DNA from: Streptomyces sp. P3
Lineage (GTDB): Bacteria; Actinomycetota; Actinomycetes; Streptomycetales; Streptomycetaceae
Assembly (NCBI RefSeq): GCF_003032475.1
Contig: NZ_CP028369.1
Span: forward strand, 2,046,001-2,110,000
DNA length: 64,000 bases
Direction of reading: 5' to 3'
The position numbers and the translations under genes are program-made. Below the pieces are notes generated by a model. It did not search any database, was not told the origin of the DNA, and saw only the letters and a program-made list of their open reading frames with translations. Positions 41,480-50,496 of this stretch are shown piece after piece. Within the stretch, counting starts at the first letter, position 1, and every line of letters starts with the position of its first letter.

Positions 41480-43618
41480 GTGACGACACACCAGCCCCCG
41501 TACCCACCGCCTGAGCCGCCCCGCCGGCCTGCCGCCGGAAACGGTCCCGGCGGTGGCCCGGGCACCGGTGCCACCAGCGGCTTCGAACAAGGCCCCGCAC
41601 GCGGCCCCGGAGAAGACCGCGGTGTCGACGACGGCATGGACACCGGTGTCGGCAGCGGTCACTTTCACGAGCGCACCCACGGCTCCGGCCCAGATCATTC
41701 TCCGGGATACGCCGGCGGGTTGGGGGGGCTGAGCGGTCTGCGCCGCCAGGGCCGTCAGGGTCGTGGTGCGGCTCCGGGCGGCCAGGACCGGGTTCCCGGC
41801 GGCGCTTCTGCGCAGGGTCGCGGGGACGGACAGGCGAACCGGCCGGCACAGGCCGCGGCCGGGGCGGGTTCCGGGCAACCCACCGGCTCCCGCCCCACAA
41901 GCGGCTACGACCAGGACCGCGCACACGTGGCCGGGTACGGACACGCCCGACCCGAGCGGGGCAACCCGCAGGGACAGCCGTCCGGGTACGGGCGGGGGCA
42001 GAATCCAGGCGACGTACACGAACCGTTCCCCGACGCGGCTCGACCCAGCGGCTGGGGGAACAGCCCCGGCGAGCGCCATGACAGCGGCCACGGGCACCGC
42101 CACGACGACGCGCAAAGGGCCGGCAACGGCGACGTTCAAGGGTCCGGCAACGGTCACGGCCATGCCTCCCGTCACGGTCATCATGCCGACCACGGTCGTG
42201 ATTCCGGTGCCGGTCCCGGCGCCGGAGACGACGGCAGCGGCGGAAGCGGCGGACACGGGCCCGGGCATACACACGGCCACAGCCACAGCCACGGTCCCGC
42301 CGCCCCCGTCTCCCAGCACCTGCGCAAGGTCATCGCAGCCATCCTCATCCCGTTCGGGGCCGCGGTACTGGTCGGGCTCGTGGTGCTGTGGCCCGGCGGG
42401 GCTCCCGCGCACGAGCGCACCGGCGTCGGCTTCGACCGACAGACCCAGCAGGCCACGGTCACCAAGGTGCTCCGGGTGAGCTGCGCGTCGGTGAACGCCT
42501 CCGGCGACGCCCCCACCGGGGACACCTCCACGGCCGAAGGGTCCTCCGCCCAGCAGCAGGCGAGCGGCACCTGCAAGAAGGCCACGATCCGGGTGGACAC
42601 TGGCGACGACAAGGGCCGCACGTTCACCGAGATCGTCCAGCCGGACCAGTCAAGGCAGTTGGAGCAGGGCGAGAAGGTCGTGGTCGCCTACGAGCCCTCG
42701 GCGCCGAAGGACCTCCAGTACTCGGTCGCCGACGTGAACCGCCGTGTTCCGATGGCGTTGCTGGCCGTCATCTTCGCCGTCGCCGTCGTGGTCGTCGGGC
42801 GGCTCCGCGGCGTCATGGCGCTGATCGCGCTGGCCATCAGCTTCATGGTGCTGAACTTCTTCGTCCTCCCCGCGATCCTGCAGGGCTCCAACCCGCTGGT
42901 CGTGGCGGTGGTGGGGTCGAGCGCCATCATGCTGATCGCGTTGTATCTCTGTCACGGCCTGTCGGCCCGCACCTCCGTCGCGGTACTCGGCACACTCATC
43001 TCACTGCTGTTGATCGGCGTCCTCGGTTCGCTGTTCATCGACTGGGCCTTCCTGACCGGCAACACGGACGACAACACCGGCCTGATCCACGGCCTGTATC
43101 CCTCCATCGACATGAGCGGTCTGCTGCTCGCCGGCATCATCATCGGCTCGCTCGGCGTCCTCGACGACGTGACCGTCACCCAGACGTCTGCGGTCTGGGA
43201 GCTGCACGAGGCCAACCCGTCGATGGGCTGGCGCGCTCTCTACCGCGCCGGCATCCGGATCGGCCGGGACCACATCGCCTCCGTGGTGAACACGCTCGTC
43301 CTCGCCTACGCGGGCGCGGCGCTGCCCCTGTTGCTGCTCTTCTCGATCGCGCAGAGCAGCGTGGGGACGGTCGCCAACAGCGAGTTGGTCGCCGAGGAGA
43401 TCGTGCGGACGCTGGTGGGCTCGATCGGCCTGGTCGCTTCCGTGCCCGTCACGACGGCCCTGGCGGCCCTCGTGGTCGCCGCGGACCGCCCGTCATCGGC
43501 TGCGGTGCCCACAACGACCCAGAGTGCCTCTCCAGTGGCATCGACGGCTTCGGCGGGCGCGGTGCCCGCCGGTTCGTCCCAGGCCCGGGGCGGCCGGGGC
43601 AGACGGCGCAAGCGCTGA
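41480..43618 (+). CDS. YibE/F-family membrane protein with His/Gly-rich N-terminus
   Basis: A 712-residue protein. Residues 1-285 are disordered, Pro/Gly/His-rich, with His clusters such as HGHRHDD, HGHASRHGHHADHG and HTHGHSHSHG just before the first helix (VIAAILIPFGAAVLVGLVVL). After a ~110-residue extracytoplasmic domain come about seven more helices of the YibE/F family, including the DDVTVTQTSAVWEL block (~567-580). YibE/F function is not settled. The His clusters could bind metal, suggesting a metal-linked transport role, but this is inference. GTG start at 41480 (VTTHQPPYPP); an upstream start at 41447 is possible. Confidence 0.85.
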   Translation: MTTHQPPYPPPEPPRRPAAGNGPGGGPGTGATSGFEQGPARGPGEDRGVDDGMDTGVGSGHFHERTHGSGPDHSPGYAGGLGGLSGLRRQGRQGRGAAPGGQDRVPGGASAQGRGDGQANRPAQAAAGAGSGQPTGSRPTSGYDQDRAHVAGYGHARPERGNPQGQPSGYGRGQNPGDVHEPFPDAARPSGWGNSPGERHDSGHGHRHDDAQRAGNGDVQGSGNGHGHASRHGHHADHGRDSGAGPGAGDDGSGGSGGHGPGHTHGHSHSHGPAAPVSQHLRKVIAAILIPFGAAVLVGLVVLWPGGAPAHERTGVGFDRQTQQATVTKVLRVSCASVNASGDAPTGDTSTAEGSSAQQQASGTCKKATIRVDTGDDKGRTFTEIVQPDQSRQLEQGEKVVVAYEPSAPKDLQYSVADVNRRVPMALLAVIFAVAVVVVGRLRGVMALIALAISFMVLNFFVLPAILQGSNPLVVAVVGSSAIMLIALYLCHGLSARTSVAVLGTLISLLLIGVLGSLFIDWAFLTGNTDDNTGLIHGLYPSIDMSGLLLAGIIIGSLGVLDDVTVTQTSAVWELHEANPSMGWRALYRAGIRIGRDHIASVVNTLVLAYAGAALPLLLLFSIAQSSVGTVANSELVAEEIVRTLVGSIGLVASVPVTTALAALVVAADRPSSAAVPTTTQSASPVASTASAGAVPAGSSQARGGRGRRRKR

Positions 43619-44067
43619 TCGAGCCGCTGGTACGGGAAGCCCCTCGGGGGCCGACTGCGCCGATCCGTCCGGACGGCGGACGGGGGCAGCCGGACCGGGG
43701 GGCAGCCGAGACCGGAGGTAGCCGAGACCGGAGGCGGCCCGGTGGCTCGCCCAGCACGCGCGGCTCATGCAGTAGACGCAGCGCGGACAGCACGAGCAGC
43801 GCGGGCGGTGCCCTGTGGTGCGGCCGCACACGCGGCGAGGACTTCGCCCTGGAGATCGACGGTGTGGAACGGCTGTCGTGCACCACAGGGCTGGACGGTG
43901 CCGACGGCGCCCAGCAGGGGCGGTACGCCGCCAGGGGCCGGTACGGACCGCGTCGGAACCCGCGGCGCTCACAGCCCTGCCACGCACCGCCAGGAACCGA
44001 AGAACCGTTCCTGCACAAAGCCGTCCACAACGGGGCGCCCGATCCGGCGCCGCCCGCCACCGTCACC
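43619..44067. other. 449-bp convergent gap, no gene recognised
   Basis: It contains a short direct repeat (AGCCGAGACCGGAGG, twice near 43704-43736). The open frames on both strands have low-complexity Arg/Pro composition. No RNA gene or terminator is clear. Confidence 0.5.
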
Positions 44068-44514
44068 TCAGCCGGCGTTCTGCTCCTCCGCCAGAATGCG
44101 GTTCAGCGCCTCGTCCAGATGCGCGTCGAAGTCGGCGAGCGCACCCTCCTGGCCGAGCGGGACCACTTTGTCGGTGCGGTCGAGGAAAGCCACGAGCGGG
44201 GCTGCCGAGGAGCGGAACAGCGCCTGGTCGCCGCCGACCTGAAGCCGGATCAGAACCTCGCTCAGCACGTCGGGTTCCACGGGCGAAACCCGGACGTCTC
44301 CCTCTCCACACGGCCTGCCCACCCCGTCGATGAGCAGCTCGCGCCCGAAAGCCCAGGTCACCGGGGCGTCGCCGGGCAGATGGAAGGTGAGCCGCACGGC
44401 ATAGGGATCGCACGACTCGTACCCCAGTTCCACGGGGATGCGGAACGAGAGCTCCTCGGAGACGAGGAAGCTCATCATGACCTCTGCCTGTACTGCCTGC
44501 ACGGACTCGCGCAT
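44068..44514 (-). CDS. ssgA: sporulation activator SsgA
   Basis: A 148-residue SsgA-like protein. The N-terminus MRESVQAVQAEVMMSFLVSE and the blocks HLPGDAPVTWAFGRELL and PLVAFLDRTDKVVPLGQE identify SsgA itself rather than another SALP paralogue. SsgA activates sporulation-specific septation by positioning SsgB/FtsZ. Compared with the S. coelicolor protein as I remember it, there is a three-residue VQA duplication near the N-terminus. It lies 100 bp downstream of ssgR, its known activator, so it probably has its own SsgR-dependent promoter in that gap. Confidence 0.95.
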   Translation of the reverse strand: MRESVQAVQAEVMMSFLVSEELSFRIPVELGYESCDPYAVRLTFHLPGDAPVTWAFGRELLIDGVGRPCGEGDVRVSPVEPDVLSEVLIRLQVGGDQALFRSSAAPLVAFLDRTDKVVPLGQEGALADFDAHLDEALNRILAEEQNAG

Positions 44515-44614
44515 CGCCTTACCCCGTCATTTGCCTTCGACTGTCCGGGAATGGACCATCTGACACTGGACGCATCTTGCAGAAAGTACACAACAGATCA
44601 CAAGGAGTGAGTTT

Positions 44615-45478
44615 TCAGATACTGATAGAGATGGCGAGTGACCCCAACAGTCGCCCCACCTCGTTCTGCAGCTCCCGGGCCGCGGGCAGCAACCGGTCGG
44701 CGTGATGGGCGGGAAGGGAGATCGCCATGGTGGCGGCCGTGGTGCCCACAGTGATCGGAATTGCGGCGCAGACCGTGCCCAGCGCGTACTCCTGCCGCTC
44801 CAGGACGAGGTCCATGCGCCGCATGCGTTCCATGCGCCGCAGTAGAGCGTGGTTGTCCCGCACGGTGTATGGAGTGATCGGCCGCGCCGGGTAGCGGTCC
44901 AGATGATCGCGACGCGTGTCCTCGTCCAGCTGGGACAGAAGACACTGGCCGATGGCGTGCGCGTGTGCGGTCTCGCGGAAGTCGGCCCACTCCTCCACCG
45001 CCGGGTTTCCCGGGGTGTCCGAGACACACATGATCTCGATCTCGCCGTCGCGGTAGCGGGCGTAGTACACGGGCACACCGATCGAATCGCGCCACTGCGC
45101 GAGAGTGTCGGCGACCGTGCTGCGACGTTTCTGCGCCGCTCCGCTGCTGCCGAGCCGCTCGGCGGCCTCGCCGAGGAAGAACAGTCCCTTGTCCCGGCGC
45201 AGATAGCCCTCGTGCACCAGGGTGCGGAGCAGGTGGTAGGCCGTGGGCAGCGCCAGACCGGTCTCCCGGGCCAGTTGTTTGGCCGGAGCGCCGTATGCGT
45301 GCTCGGCGACGGATTCCAGCAGCCGCATGGCGCGCTGCACCGAGCTGATCAAGGTGGCCGCCGGGTGCGGCGGGCCGGGAAGCCCCGTGTTCGGGGGGCG
45401 TTGGAGGGGAGGCGCCGGGGATCGCGGCTGGTCGGGAGGCGCGTGCGGCTCTGCGGATGCGGTGTCAACCATGGCCAA
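44615..45478 (-). CDS. ssgR: IclR-family regulator SsgR
   Basis: A 287-residue IclR-type regulator. A ~40-residue Pro-rich N-terminal tail precedes the winged helix (SSVQRAMRLLESVAEHAYG, then QLARETGLALPTAYHLLRTL, ~46-92), followed by the IclR effector domain with CVSDTPGNPAVEEW and IGQCLLSQLDED. It lies directly upstream of ssgA in the same orientation, the arrangement in which SsgR activates ssgA. The Pro-rich tail may be untranslated if a later start is used, but no strong internal ribosome site is obvious. Confidence 0.93.
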   Translation of the reverse strand: MAMVDTASAEPHAPPDQPRSPAPPLQRPPNTGLPGPPHPAATLISSVQRAMRLLESVAEHAYGAPAKQLARETGLALPTAYHLLRTLVHEGYLRRDKGLFFLGEAAERLGSSGAAQKRRSTVADTLAQWRDSIGVPVYYARYRDGEIEIMCVSDTPGNPAVEEWADFRETAHAHAIGQCLLSQLDEDTRRDHLDRYPARPITPYTVRDNHALLRRMERMRRMDLVLERQEYALGTVCAAIPITVGTTAATMAISLPAHHADRLLPAARELQNEVGRLLGSLAISISI

Positions 45479-45674
45479 GGGTCACTCTCGAAGGGCGAGG
45501 GGCGGTCCGTGCGGGGAACACGGGTAGGGGTGTACGCCGCTCGCGGGGGTCGTCCCCGCGTCGAGTTCCGGACTTTAACCGGCTGCCACCGCGTGCAGAC
45601 GGGCTGTCAGGAAAACTTCCCCCGGGCGAGGGAACCGGCGAATCGTGTTACCGCTCACCGGTCTCCCGCACCGC

Positions 45675-45887
45675 TCACCAGTCGCTGCGCGAGGAGGAAC
45701 TCGACAGGAACTTCCGCACCACGTAGATCAGCCCGCCGACCAGCGCGACGAAGACCAACAGCTTGAAGAGCAGGCCGATCACGAACCCGACGACGCTGGC
45801 TATCAGCCCGCCGAACACGACCAGGGCGATGACCGGCACCGCAACCCACTTCACCCACCACGGCAGTCCCGAGAAAATCTCTTGCAT
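45675..45887 (-). CDS. small membrane protein (DUF5326-like)
   Basis: A 70-residue protein: MQEIFSGLPWWVKWVAVPVI, then a continuous hydrophobic region of two helices (ALVVFGGLIASVVGFVIGLL; FKLLVFVALVGGLIYVV) and a charged tail RKFLSSSSSRSDW. I recognise it as a Streptomyces-conserved DUF5326-type protein of unknown function. AGGGTAAGGGCG before the ATG is the ribosome site. It stands alone between ssgR and the cupin gene, same strand. Confidence 0.85.
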   Translation of the reverse strand: MQEIFSGLPWWVKWVAVPVIALVVFGGLIASVVGFVIGLLFKLLVFVALVGGLIYVVRKFLSSSSSRSDW

Positions 45888-46070
45888 CGCCCTTACCCTC
45901 ATCCTCTTCGGTCGAAGTCCGGCACCCCTGTCGGGCCGGATCATTTCGATGTCCTACCGTCGATGCTAGGGCCGAGGGGGGTGCCCGCGGGGGCCTCGCA
46001 CCCCTTGTCCTCCCCTGACCGATCCCCTAGGGAACCCCGAGGCCGGGTCTCGGCTGCGAGGCGGAGACGG

Positions 46071-46388
46071 TCAGCCCTCCGGCGGCGAGAAGACGACGAG
46101 GACCCGCAGGTCCTCGCTGATGTGATGGAACTTGTGGGCGACGCCCGCCGGGACGTACACCACACTGCCGCGCGCCACCTGCGTGGTCTCCAGGCCGACA
46201 GTGATCGACGCCCGTCCGCTGACGACGAAGTACACCTCGTCCTGGTTGTGCGGATTCTGTGGATCATGCGTGCCGGCGTCAAGTGCGTACAGTCCGACCG
46301 ACATGTTCCGTTCACGCAGAAACTGCAGGTAGGCCCCGTCGTTGGCGGCACGTTCCGCCTCGAGTTCATCCAACCGGAATGCCTTCAT
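46071..46388 (-). CDS. cupin-domain protein
   Basis: A 105-residue single-domain cupin. Motif 1 is GTHDPQNPHNQDEVYFVVSG (~59-78), with His-His-Glu metal ligands. Motif 2 is VPAGVAHKFHH (~84-94). Small metal-binding cupins include dioxygenases, isomerases and sensors; no substrate can be named. It is divergent from the phage-holin-like gene, with only 58 bp between the start codons. Confidence 0.88.
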   Translation of the reverse strand: MKAFRLDELEAERAANDGAYLQFLRERNMSVGLYALDAGTHDPQNPHNQDEVYFVVSGRASITVGLETTQVARGSVVYVPAGVAHKFHHISEDLRVLVVFSPPEG

Positions 46389-46446
46389 CGACCTAGTCCG
46401 CCCTCGTCCGGTGCTCGTTGCCGATCTCTCTGCCACGATCAGACAC

Positions 46447-46824
46447 ATGAAGAATTTCGTAGTCAAGACGATCGCCAACGCAGGCGCCCTGGCGGTCGCC
46501 GTCTGGCTGCTCGACAAGATCACCCTGACCGGTGACAGCACGGGCAAGAAGATCGGCACCCTCGTCCTTGTCGCCCTGCTCTTCGGCCTGGTGAACTCCC
46601 TGGTCAAGCCAATAGTGAAGGTGTTGACCTTCCCTCTGTTCATCCTCACGCTCGGTCTGATCACCCTGGTGGTCAACGCGCTGATGCTGCTGCTCACCTC
46701 ATGGCTGGCAGACACGTTCGACCTGAGTTTCCACGTCGAGGGTTTCTGGACCGCGGTCCTGGGCGGTCTGATCATCTCGGTCGTGTCCTGGGCGCTCAAC
46801 GTCGTCCTTCCGGACGGGGACTGA
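46447..46824 (+). CDS. phage holin family 4 / DUF360-type membrane protein
   Basis: A 125-residue protein with four predicted helices (for example LVLVALLFGLVNSLVKPIV and VLTFPLFILTLGLITLVVNA). The LVNSLVKPIVKVLTFPL block typifies the 'holin superfamily IV' proteins widespread in bacteria, most of which are not phage lysis proteins. It starts a three-gene run with the tyrosine phosphatase and the PLP lyase (gaps of 7 and -4 bases), so the three are probably co-transcribed. Confidence 0.9.
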   Translation: MKNFVVKTIANAGALAVAVWLLDKITLTGDSTGKKIGTLVLVALLFGLVNSLVKPIVKVLTFPLFILTLGLITLVVNALMLLLTSWLADTFDLSFHVEGFWTAVLGGLIISVVSWALNVVLPDGD

Positions 46825-46831
46825 CCAGGCG

Positions 46832-47371
46832 ATGACCTACCGTGTCTGTTTCGTCTGCACCGGCAACATCTGCCGCTCGCCGATGGCCGAGTCGGTCTTC
46901 CGCGCGCGCGTGGCGGATGCCGGCCTCGAGGCACTGGTCGAGGTCGACAGCGCCGGCACGGGTGGCTGGCACGAGGGCGAGAACGCCGACCCGCGCGCCC
47001 TCGCCGTCCTGGAGGGACACGGGTACGCCCTCGATCACACGGCCCGGCGCTTCGAACCGTCCTGGTTCGCCCGCCTCGACCTGGTGATCGCTCTGGACTC
47101 CGGCCACCTCAGGACACTGCGCGGGCTCGCCCCCACGCAGGAGGACGCGGCGAAGGTACGGCTGCTGCGGTCCTACGCCCGTCCGGAGGCCGGCCGGCCG
47201 CCACGGGCCGCGTCGCCCGCGTCCTCCGGCCCGGCCGACGCCGACCTCGACGTCCCCGACCCCTACTACGGGGGACGGGACGGCTTCGAGGAGTGTCTTG
47301 AGATGGTGGAGGAGGCGAGCGACGGCCTGCTCGCCGACGTACGGGACGACGTGGAAGGACAGGTGGCATGA
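46832..47371 (+). CDS. low-molecular-weight protein tyrosine phosphatase
   Basis: A 179-residue LMW-PTP. The P-loop CTGNICRSP at residues 9-17 has the catalytic Cys and Arg, and the general-acid Asp lies in DVPDPYYGG (~141-149). A ~15-residue Ala/Pro-rich insert (ASPASSGPADA) precedes the acid loop. It starts 7 bp after the holin-like gene, and its stop overlaps the next start (ATGA). Streptomyces LMW-PTPs such as PtpA affect secondary metabolism; whether this is that orthologue cannot be decided here. Confidence 0.93.
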   Translation: MTYRVCFVCTGNICRSPMAESVFRARVADAGLEALVEVDSAGTGGWHEGENADPRALAVLEGHGYALDHTARRFEPSWFARLDLVIALDSGHLRTLRGLAPTQEDAAKVRLLRSYARPEAGRPPRAASPASSGPADADLDVPDPYYGGRDGFEECLEMVEEASDGLLADVRDDVEGQVA

Positions 47372-48525
47372 ACGAGTCTGCTGCGAACGGGGGCCCTTCG
47401 GGAGGCGACGGAGAGGGCACCCGCGCGGTGCGGGCCGGGCTGCCCGAGCCCGTGAAGTGCGAGCCGACCCTCCCCGGTCCGGTGTTCGCGGCCCACTTCC
47501 ACCTGCCGGGCGAGCCGACGGGCCCCTATACCTACGGACGCGACGAGAACCCGACGTGGACCCTCCTGGAACACGCCATCGGCGAGCTCGAGGCGCCGGG
47601 GCAGGACGGCGTCGAGACGCTCGTCTTCGCCTCCGGCATGGCCGCGATCTCCTCGGTGCTCTTCTCCCAGCTGCGCGCCGGCGACGCCGTCGTGCTGCCC
47701 GATGACGGCTACCAGGCACTGCCCCTGGTACGCGCACAACTGGAGGCGTTCGGCATCGAGGTCCGTACCGCGCCGACGGCCGGCGACGCGCAACTCGCTC
47801 TCCTCGACGGTGCGAAGCTGCTGTGGATCGAGTCGCCGTCGAACCCCGGGCTCGACGTGTGCGACATCGGCCGACTGGTCGAGGCGGCACACGCGCGCGG
47901 CGCGCTGGTGGCCGTCGACAACACGCTCGCCACGCCGCTCGGCCAGCGTCCGCTGGCGCTGGGCGCCGACTTCTCGGTAGCCAGCGGCACCAAACAGCTC
48001 ACGGGACACGGCGACGTCCTCCTCGGCTACGTCACTGGGCACAGCGGCGAGTCGATGGCGGCCGTACGGCGCTGGCGCAAGATCGTCGGGGCGATTCCCG
48101 GGCCCATGGAGGCATGGCTCGCGCACCGGTCGATCGCCACCTTGCAGCTGCGCGTCGACCGGCAGAGCGCCGGTGCCCTGGCCGTGGCCGTGGCTCTGCG
48201 GGGGAGGCCCGAGGTGAGCGGGCTGCGATATCCGGGACTGCCGGACGACCCCTCGCACAAGGTCGCCTCGCAGCAGATGCGGCGCTATGGCTGCGTGGTC
48301 TCCTTCACGCTGCCCACGCGCACGCGTGCCGAGCGTTTCCTCGAGGCCCTGCGCCTGGTGGACGAGGCGACGAGCTTCGGCGGGGTCCGCTCCACCGCGG
48401 AGCGGCGTGGACGCTGGGGCGGCGACGCGGTACCGGAGGGGTTCATCCGATTGTCCGTGGGCGCCGAGGACACCGAGGACCTGGTGGCGGACGTGCTACG
48501 TGCGCTGGAGGAGTCGGCTCGATGA
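47368..48525 (+). CDS. cystathionine gamma-lyase-type PLP enzyme
   Basis: A 385-residue Cys/Met metabolism PLP enzyme: YTYGRDENPTWTLLE (~52-66), FASGMAAISSVLF (~89), ESPSNPGLDVCD (~153), VDNTLATPLG (~182), and the Schiff-base Lys in VASGTKQLTGHGD (~205). Actinomycete members cleave cystathionine to cysteine (reverse transsulfuration). Translationally coupled to the tyrosine phosphatase by a 4-base overlap; no metabolic reason for that pairing is known to me. Confidence 0.92.
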   Translation: MNESAANGGPSGGDGEGTRAVRAGLPEPVKCEPTLPGPVFAAHFHLPGEPTGPYTYGRDENPTWTLLEHAIGELEAPGQDGVETLVFASGMAAISSVLFSQLRAGDAVVLPDDGYQALPLVRAQLEAFGIEVRTAPTAGDAQLALLDGAKLLWIESPSNPGLDVCDIGRLVEAAHARGALVAVDNTLATPLGQRPLALGADFSVASGTKQLTGHGDVLLGYVTGHSGESMAAVRRWRKIVGAIPGPMEAWLAHRSIATLQLRVDRQSAGALAVAVALRGRPEVSGLRYPGLPDDPSHKVASQQMRRYGCVVSFTLPTRTRAERFLEALRLVDEATSFGGVRSTAERRGRWGGDAVPEGFIRLSVGAEDTEDLVADVLRALEESAR

Positions 48526-48752
48526 CCGGCTTACGAACCCCCTCCAGGCGTCCGCCGACCACGACGGACGGTCCGAGCCTCCCCCCTCGTGGCTCGGACC
48601 GCCCGCGGTTCTGCGCGCGAAGAACCGCGCCCACAAGGCTAGTTGACTCTGTGTCAGTGTCCAATCACTCTAGCGACAGGGGCCTATCGACTTATTTATA
48701 GTTGAGCCCTGCCTCAAAGCCGGGAGGGAGTCGGGAAAGAGGAGGAAGCGCC

Positions 48753-49658
48753 ATGGATCTGGCTTTGTTGCGCACGTTCGTGACCGTCCACCGGGCCGGA
48801 TCCTTCACCCGCGCCGCCGCTCTGCTGGGCCTGTCCCAGCCGGCCGTCACCTCTCAGATCCGCACTCTGGAGCGGCAGTTGGGCCGTCCTCTGTTCCTGC
48901 GTCAGGCTCGCGGCGTCACCCCGACCAGCATCGGCGACGAGCTCGCCCACAAGGCCGCTCCCCATCTCGACGCTCTCGCGGAGATCGCTCACACCGGCCT
49001 GGACGACGAGTCCGTCGAGCGCACGCTCCACCTCGCCGGACCTCCCGAATTCACCGCCGAGCGAGCCCTGCCCTCGCTCACCGGGCCGCCCCTCGACGAC
49101 GGACAGGGGTTCACCGTGCGCGCCTCCTTCGGTAACGCCGAGGAGGTCCTGGAGGGCCTGGCCGCCGGACACCATGACCTCGCCATCAGTACGGCCCGGC
49201 CACGCGGAGGGCTCCTCACGGCCACCCCGCTGTGCGACGAGGAGCACGTCCTGGTCGCCGCTCCCCAGTGGGACGAGCTGATCGACGCCGGAAAGCTGTG
49301 CCGCAAGGGCGCGTCGGCGCTGGAGAACCTGCCCGTCGTCGAGGTTCATGAGTCGCTTCCCCTGGTGTCCCGCTACTGGGCCACTGTCTTCGACTCCCGC
49401 CCGGCGGCCTCGGGATCCGTCATCGTTCCCGACCTCCGCGCGGTGCTCGCCTGCGCGATCGCCGGAGCGGGCCTGGCGGTGCTGCCCCGCTATCTGTGCG
49501 AGGCCGCTCTCGAGCGCGGCGAGGTCGTCGCGCTGCATGATCCGGTGGTGCCCCCGCTGCGCACCTACGTCCTGGTCGTGCGCGCCGGAACGCTGGCGAT
49601 GCCCCAGGTGGCAAGGGCCCACGAGCGCTTACTGACGGCCGCTGCCGAGTGGTGCTGA
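48753..49658 (+). CDS. LysR-family regulator with a TTA codon near its end
   Basis: A 301-residue LysR-type regulator: N-terminal helix-turn-helix FTRAAALLGLSQPAVTSQIR (~18-37), then the LysR substrate-binding domain. Seen in frame: a TTA Leu codon at 49629-49631, nine codons before the stop, so full-length protein should require bldA tRNA. A strong GAGGAGGAAG ribosome site precedes the ATG. It may control the flanking cystathionine lyase-type gene or Nudix gene, but these are not divergent, so the target is unclear. Confidence 0.93.
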   Translation: MDLALLRTFVTVHRAGSFTRAAALLGLSQPAVTSQIRTLERQLGRPLFLRQARGVTPTSIGDELAHKAAPHLDALAEIAHTGLDDESVERTLHLAGPPEFTAERALPSLTGPPLDDGQGFTVRASFGNAEEVLEGLAAGHHDLAISTARPRGGLLTATPLCDEEHVLVAAPQWDELIDAGKLCRKGASALENLPVVEVHESLPLVSRYWATVFDSRPAASGSVIVPDLRAVLACAIAGAGLAVLPRYLCEAALERGEVVALHDPVVPPLRTYVLVVRAGTLAMPQVARAHERLLTAAAEWC

Positions 49659-49711
49659 CGCCTTTTCCGTGCGATGTCACCGCCTGGACCCGTCCGGTCA
49701 CGCATCACGAT

Positions 49712-49725
49712 GTTTCACGTGGAAC
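49712..49725. other. parS-like site, one mismatch
   Basis: GTTTCACGTGGAAC differs from consensus at one base. It lies 22 bp before the Nudix gene start. Confidence 0.7.
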
Positions 49726-49746
49726 CAGCCGGGCCACATTTCTCCC

Positions 49747-50229
49747 ATGACCGTCCGACCCGTGGTCAAGCGCACCGCACGAGCCGTTCTGCTTGACGGC
49801 GACAACCTGATCCTGATCAAACGCACCAAGCCCGGCGTGGATCCCTACTGGGTCACGCCCGGTGGTGGGGTCGAGCCGGACGACGCGACCGTCGTGGACG
49901 CCCTGCACCGCGAGGTCCACGAGGAACTGGGTGCCAAGATCACTGATGTGGTCCCCTGCTTCGTGGACACCGTCGAACACATCGGCGACGACGGTGGTGC
50001 GACCGGTGTGAAGGTGCAGCACTTCTTCGTCTGCCGTCTGGAGTCCATGGACCCCGCGCAGCGGCACGGCCCCGAGATCGAGGAACCGGCCGGCGAGTAC
50101 GAGATCGTCCGCGTGCCGTTCACGCGCATCGGGATCGCCTCTGTCCACCTGGTTCCGCTGTCGCTGCGGCACTATCTCGACGGCAACATCGAGGGCGTCC
50201 GCGCCATGCACGCACCCGACCTCGGCTGA
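49747..50229 (+). CDS. Nudix hydrolase
   Basis: A 160-residue single-domain Nudix protein. The box GGGVEPDDATVVDALHREVH (~39-58) continuing EELGAKI fits Gx5Ex7REUxEExGU exactly. Such enzymes hydrolyse nucleoside diphosphate derivatives; substrate unknown. The C-terminal ~30 residues are basic/aromatic. It starts downstream of a parS-like site and lies in the same direction as the LysR gene and the GNAT gene but with its own gaps. Confidence 0.93.
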   Translation: MTVRPVVKRTARAVLLDGDNLILIKRTKPGVDPYWVTPGGGVEPDDATVVDALHREVHEELGAKITDVVPCFVDTVEHIGDDGGATGVKVQHFFVCRLESMDPAQRHGPEIEEPAGEYEIVRVPFTRIGIASVHLVPLSLRHYLDGNIEGVRAMHAPDLG

Positions 50230-50379
50230 CCGTCCGGATCCTGTAGCGCGACGCGAGGTAGAGGGGGTGCGGGGCCTGACGGCAGTGGCCCGTTCCGAGG
50301 AGTGTCGTAGTCGGCAGCGTCGCCGTGGCTGAGTTCACGTGGTTGCGTAATCCGTGGGAGACCTCGGGCGCCGTTCCAC

Positions 50380-50393
50380 GTTTCACGTGAAAC
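50380..50393. other. parS site
   Basis: Perfect GTTTCACGTGAAAC in the 267-bp gap between the Nudix and GNAT genes. Confidence 0.9.
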
Positions 50394-50496
50394 ACCTAGC
50401 CACTTCCAACTCGCGGACAGGGGTATGGCCAAAAGCACGTGCACATGAGAGCAAACGGGTGGACGCCGACAGTGCTGGTCGGACAGCCTGAGCGGC

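Noticed and set aside
43619..44067. A protein gene in the YibE/F-ssgA gap
   Set aside because: Frames on both strands are low-complexity and lack starts with ribosome sites.
46447..46824. Prophage holin
   Set aside because: No phage genes nearby; the protein belongs to a common chromosomal membrane family that only shares the name.
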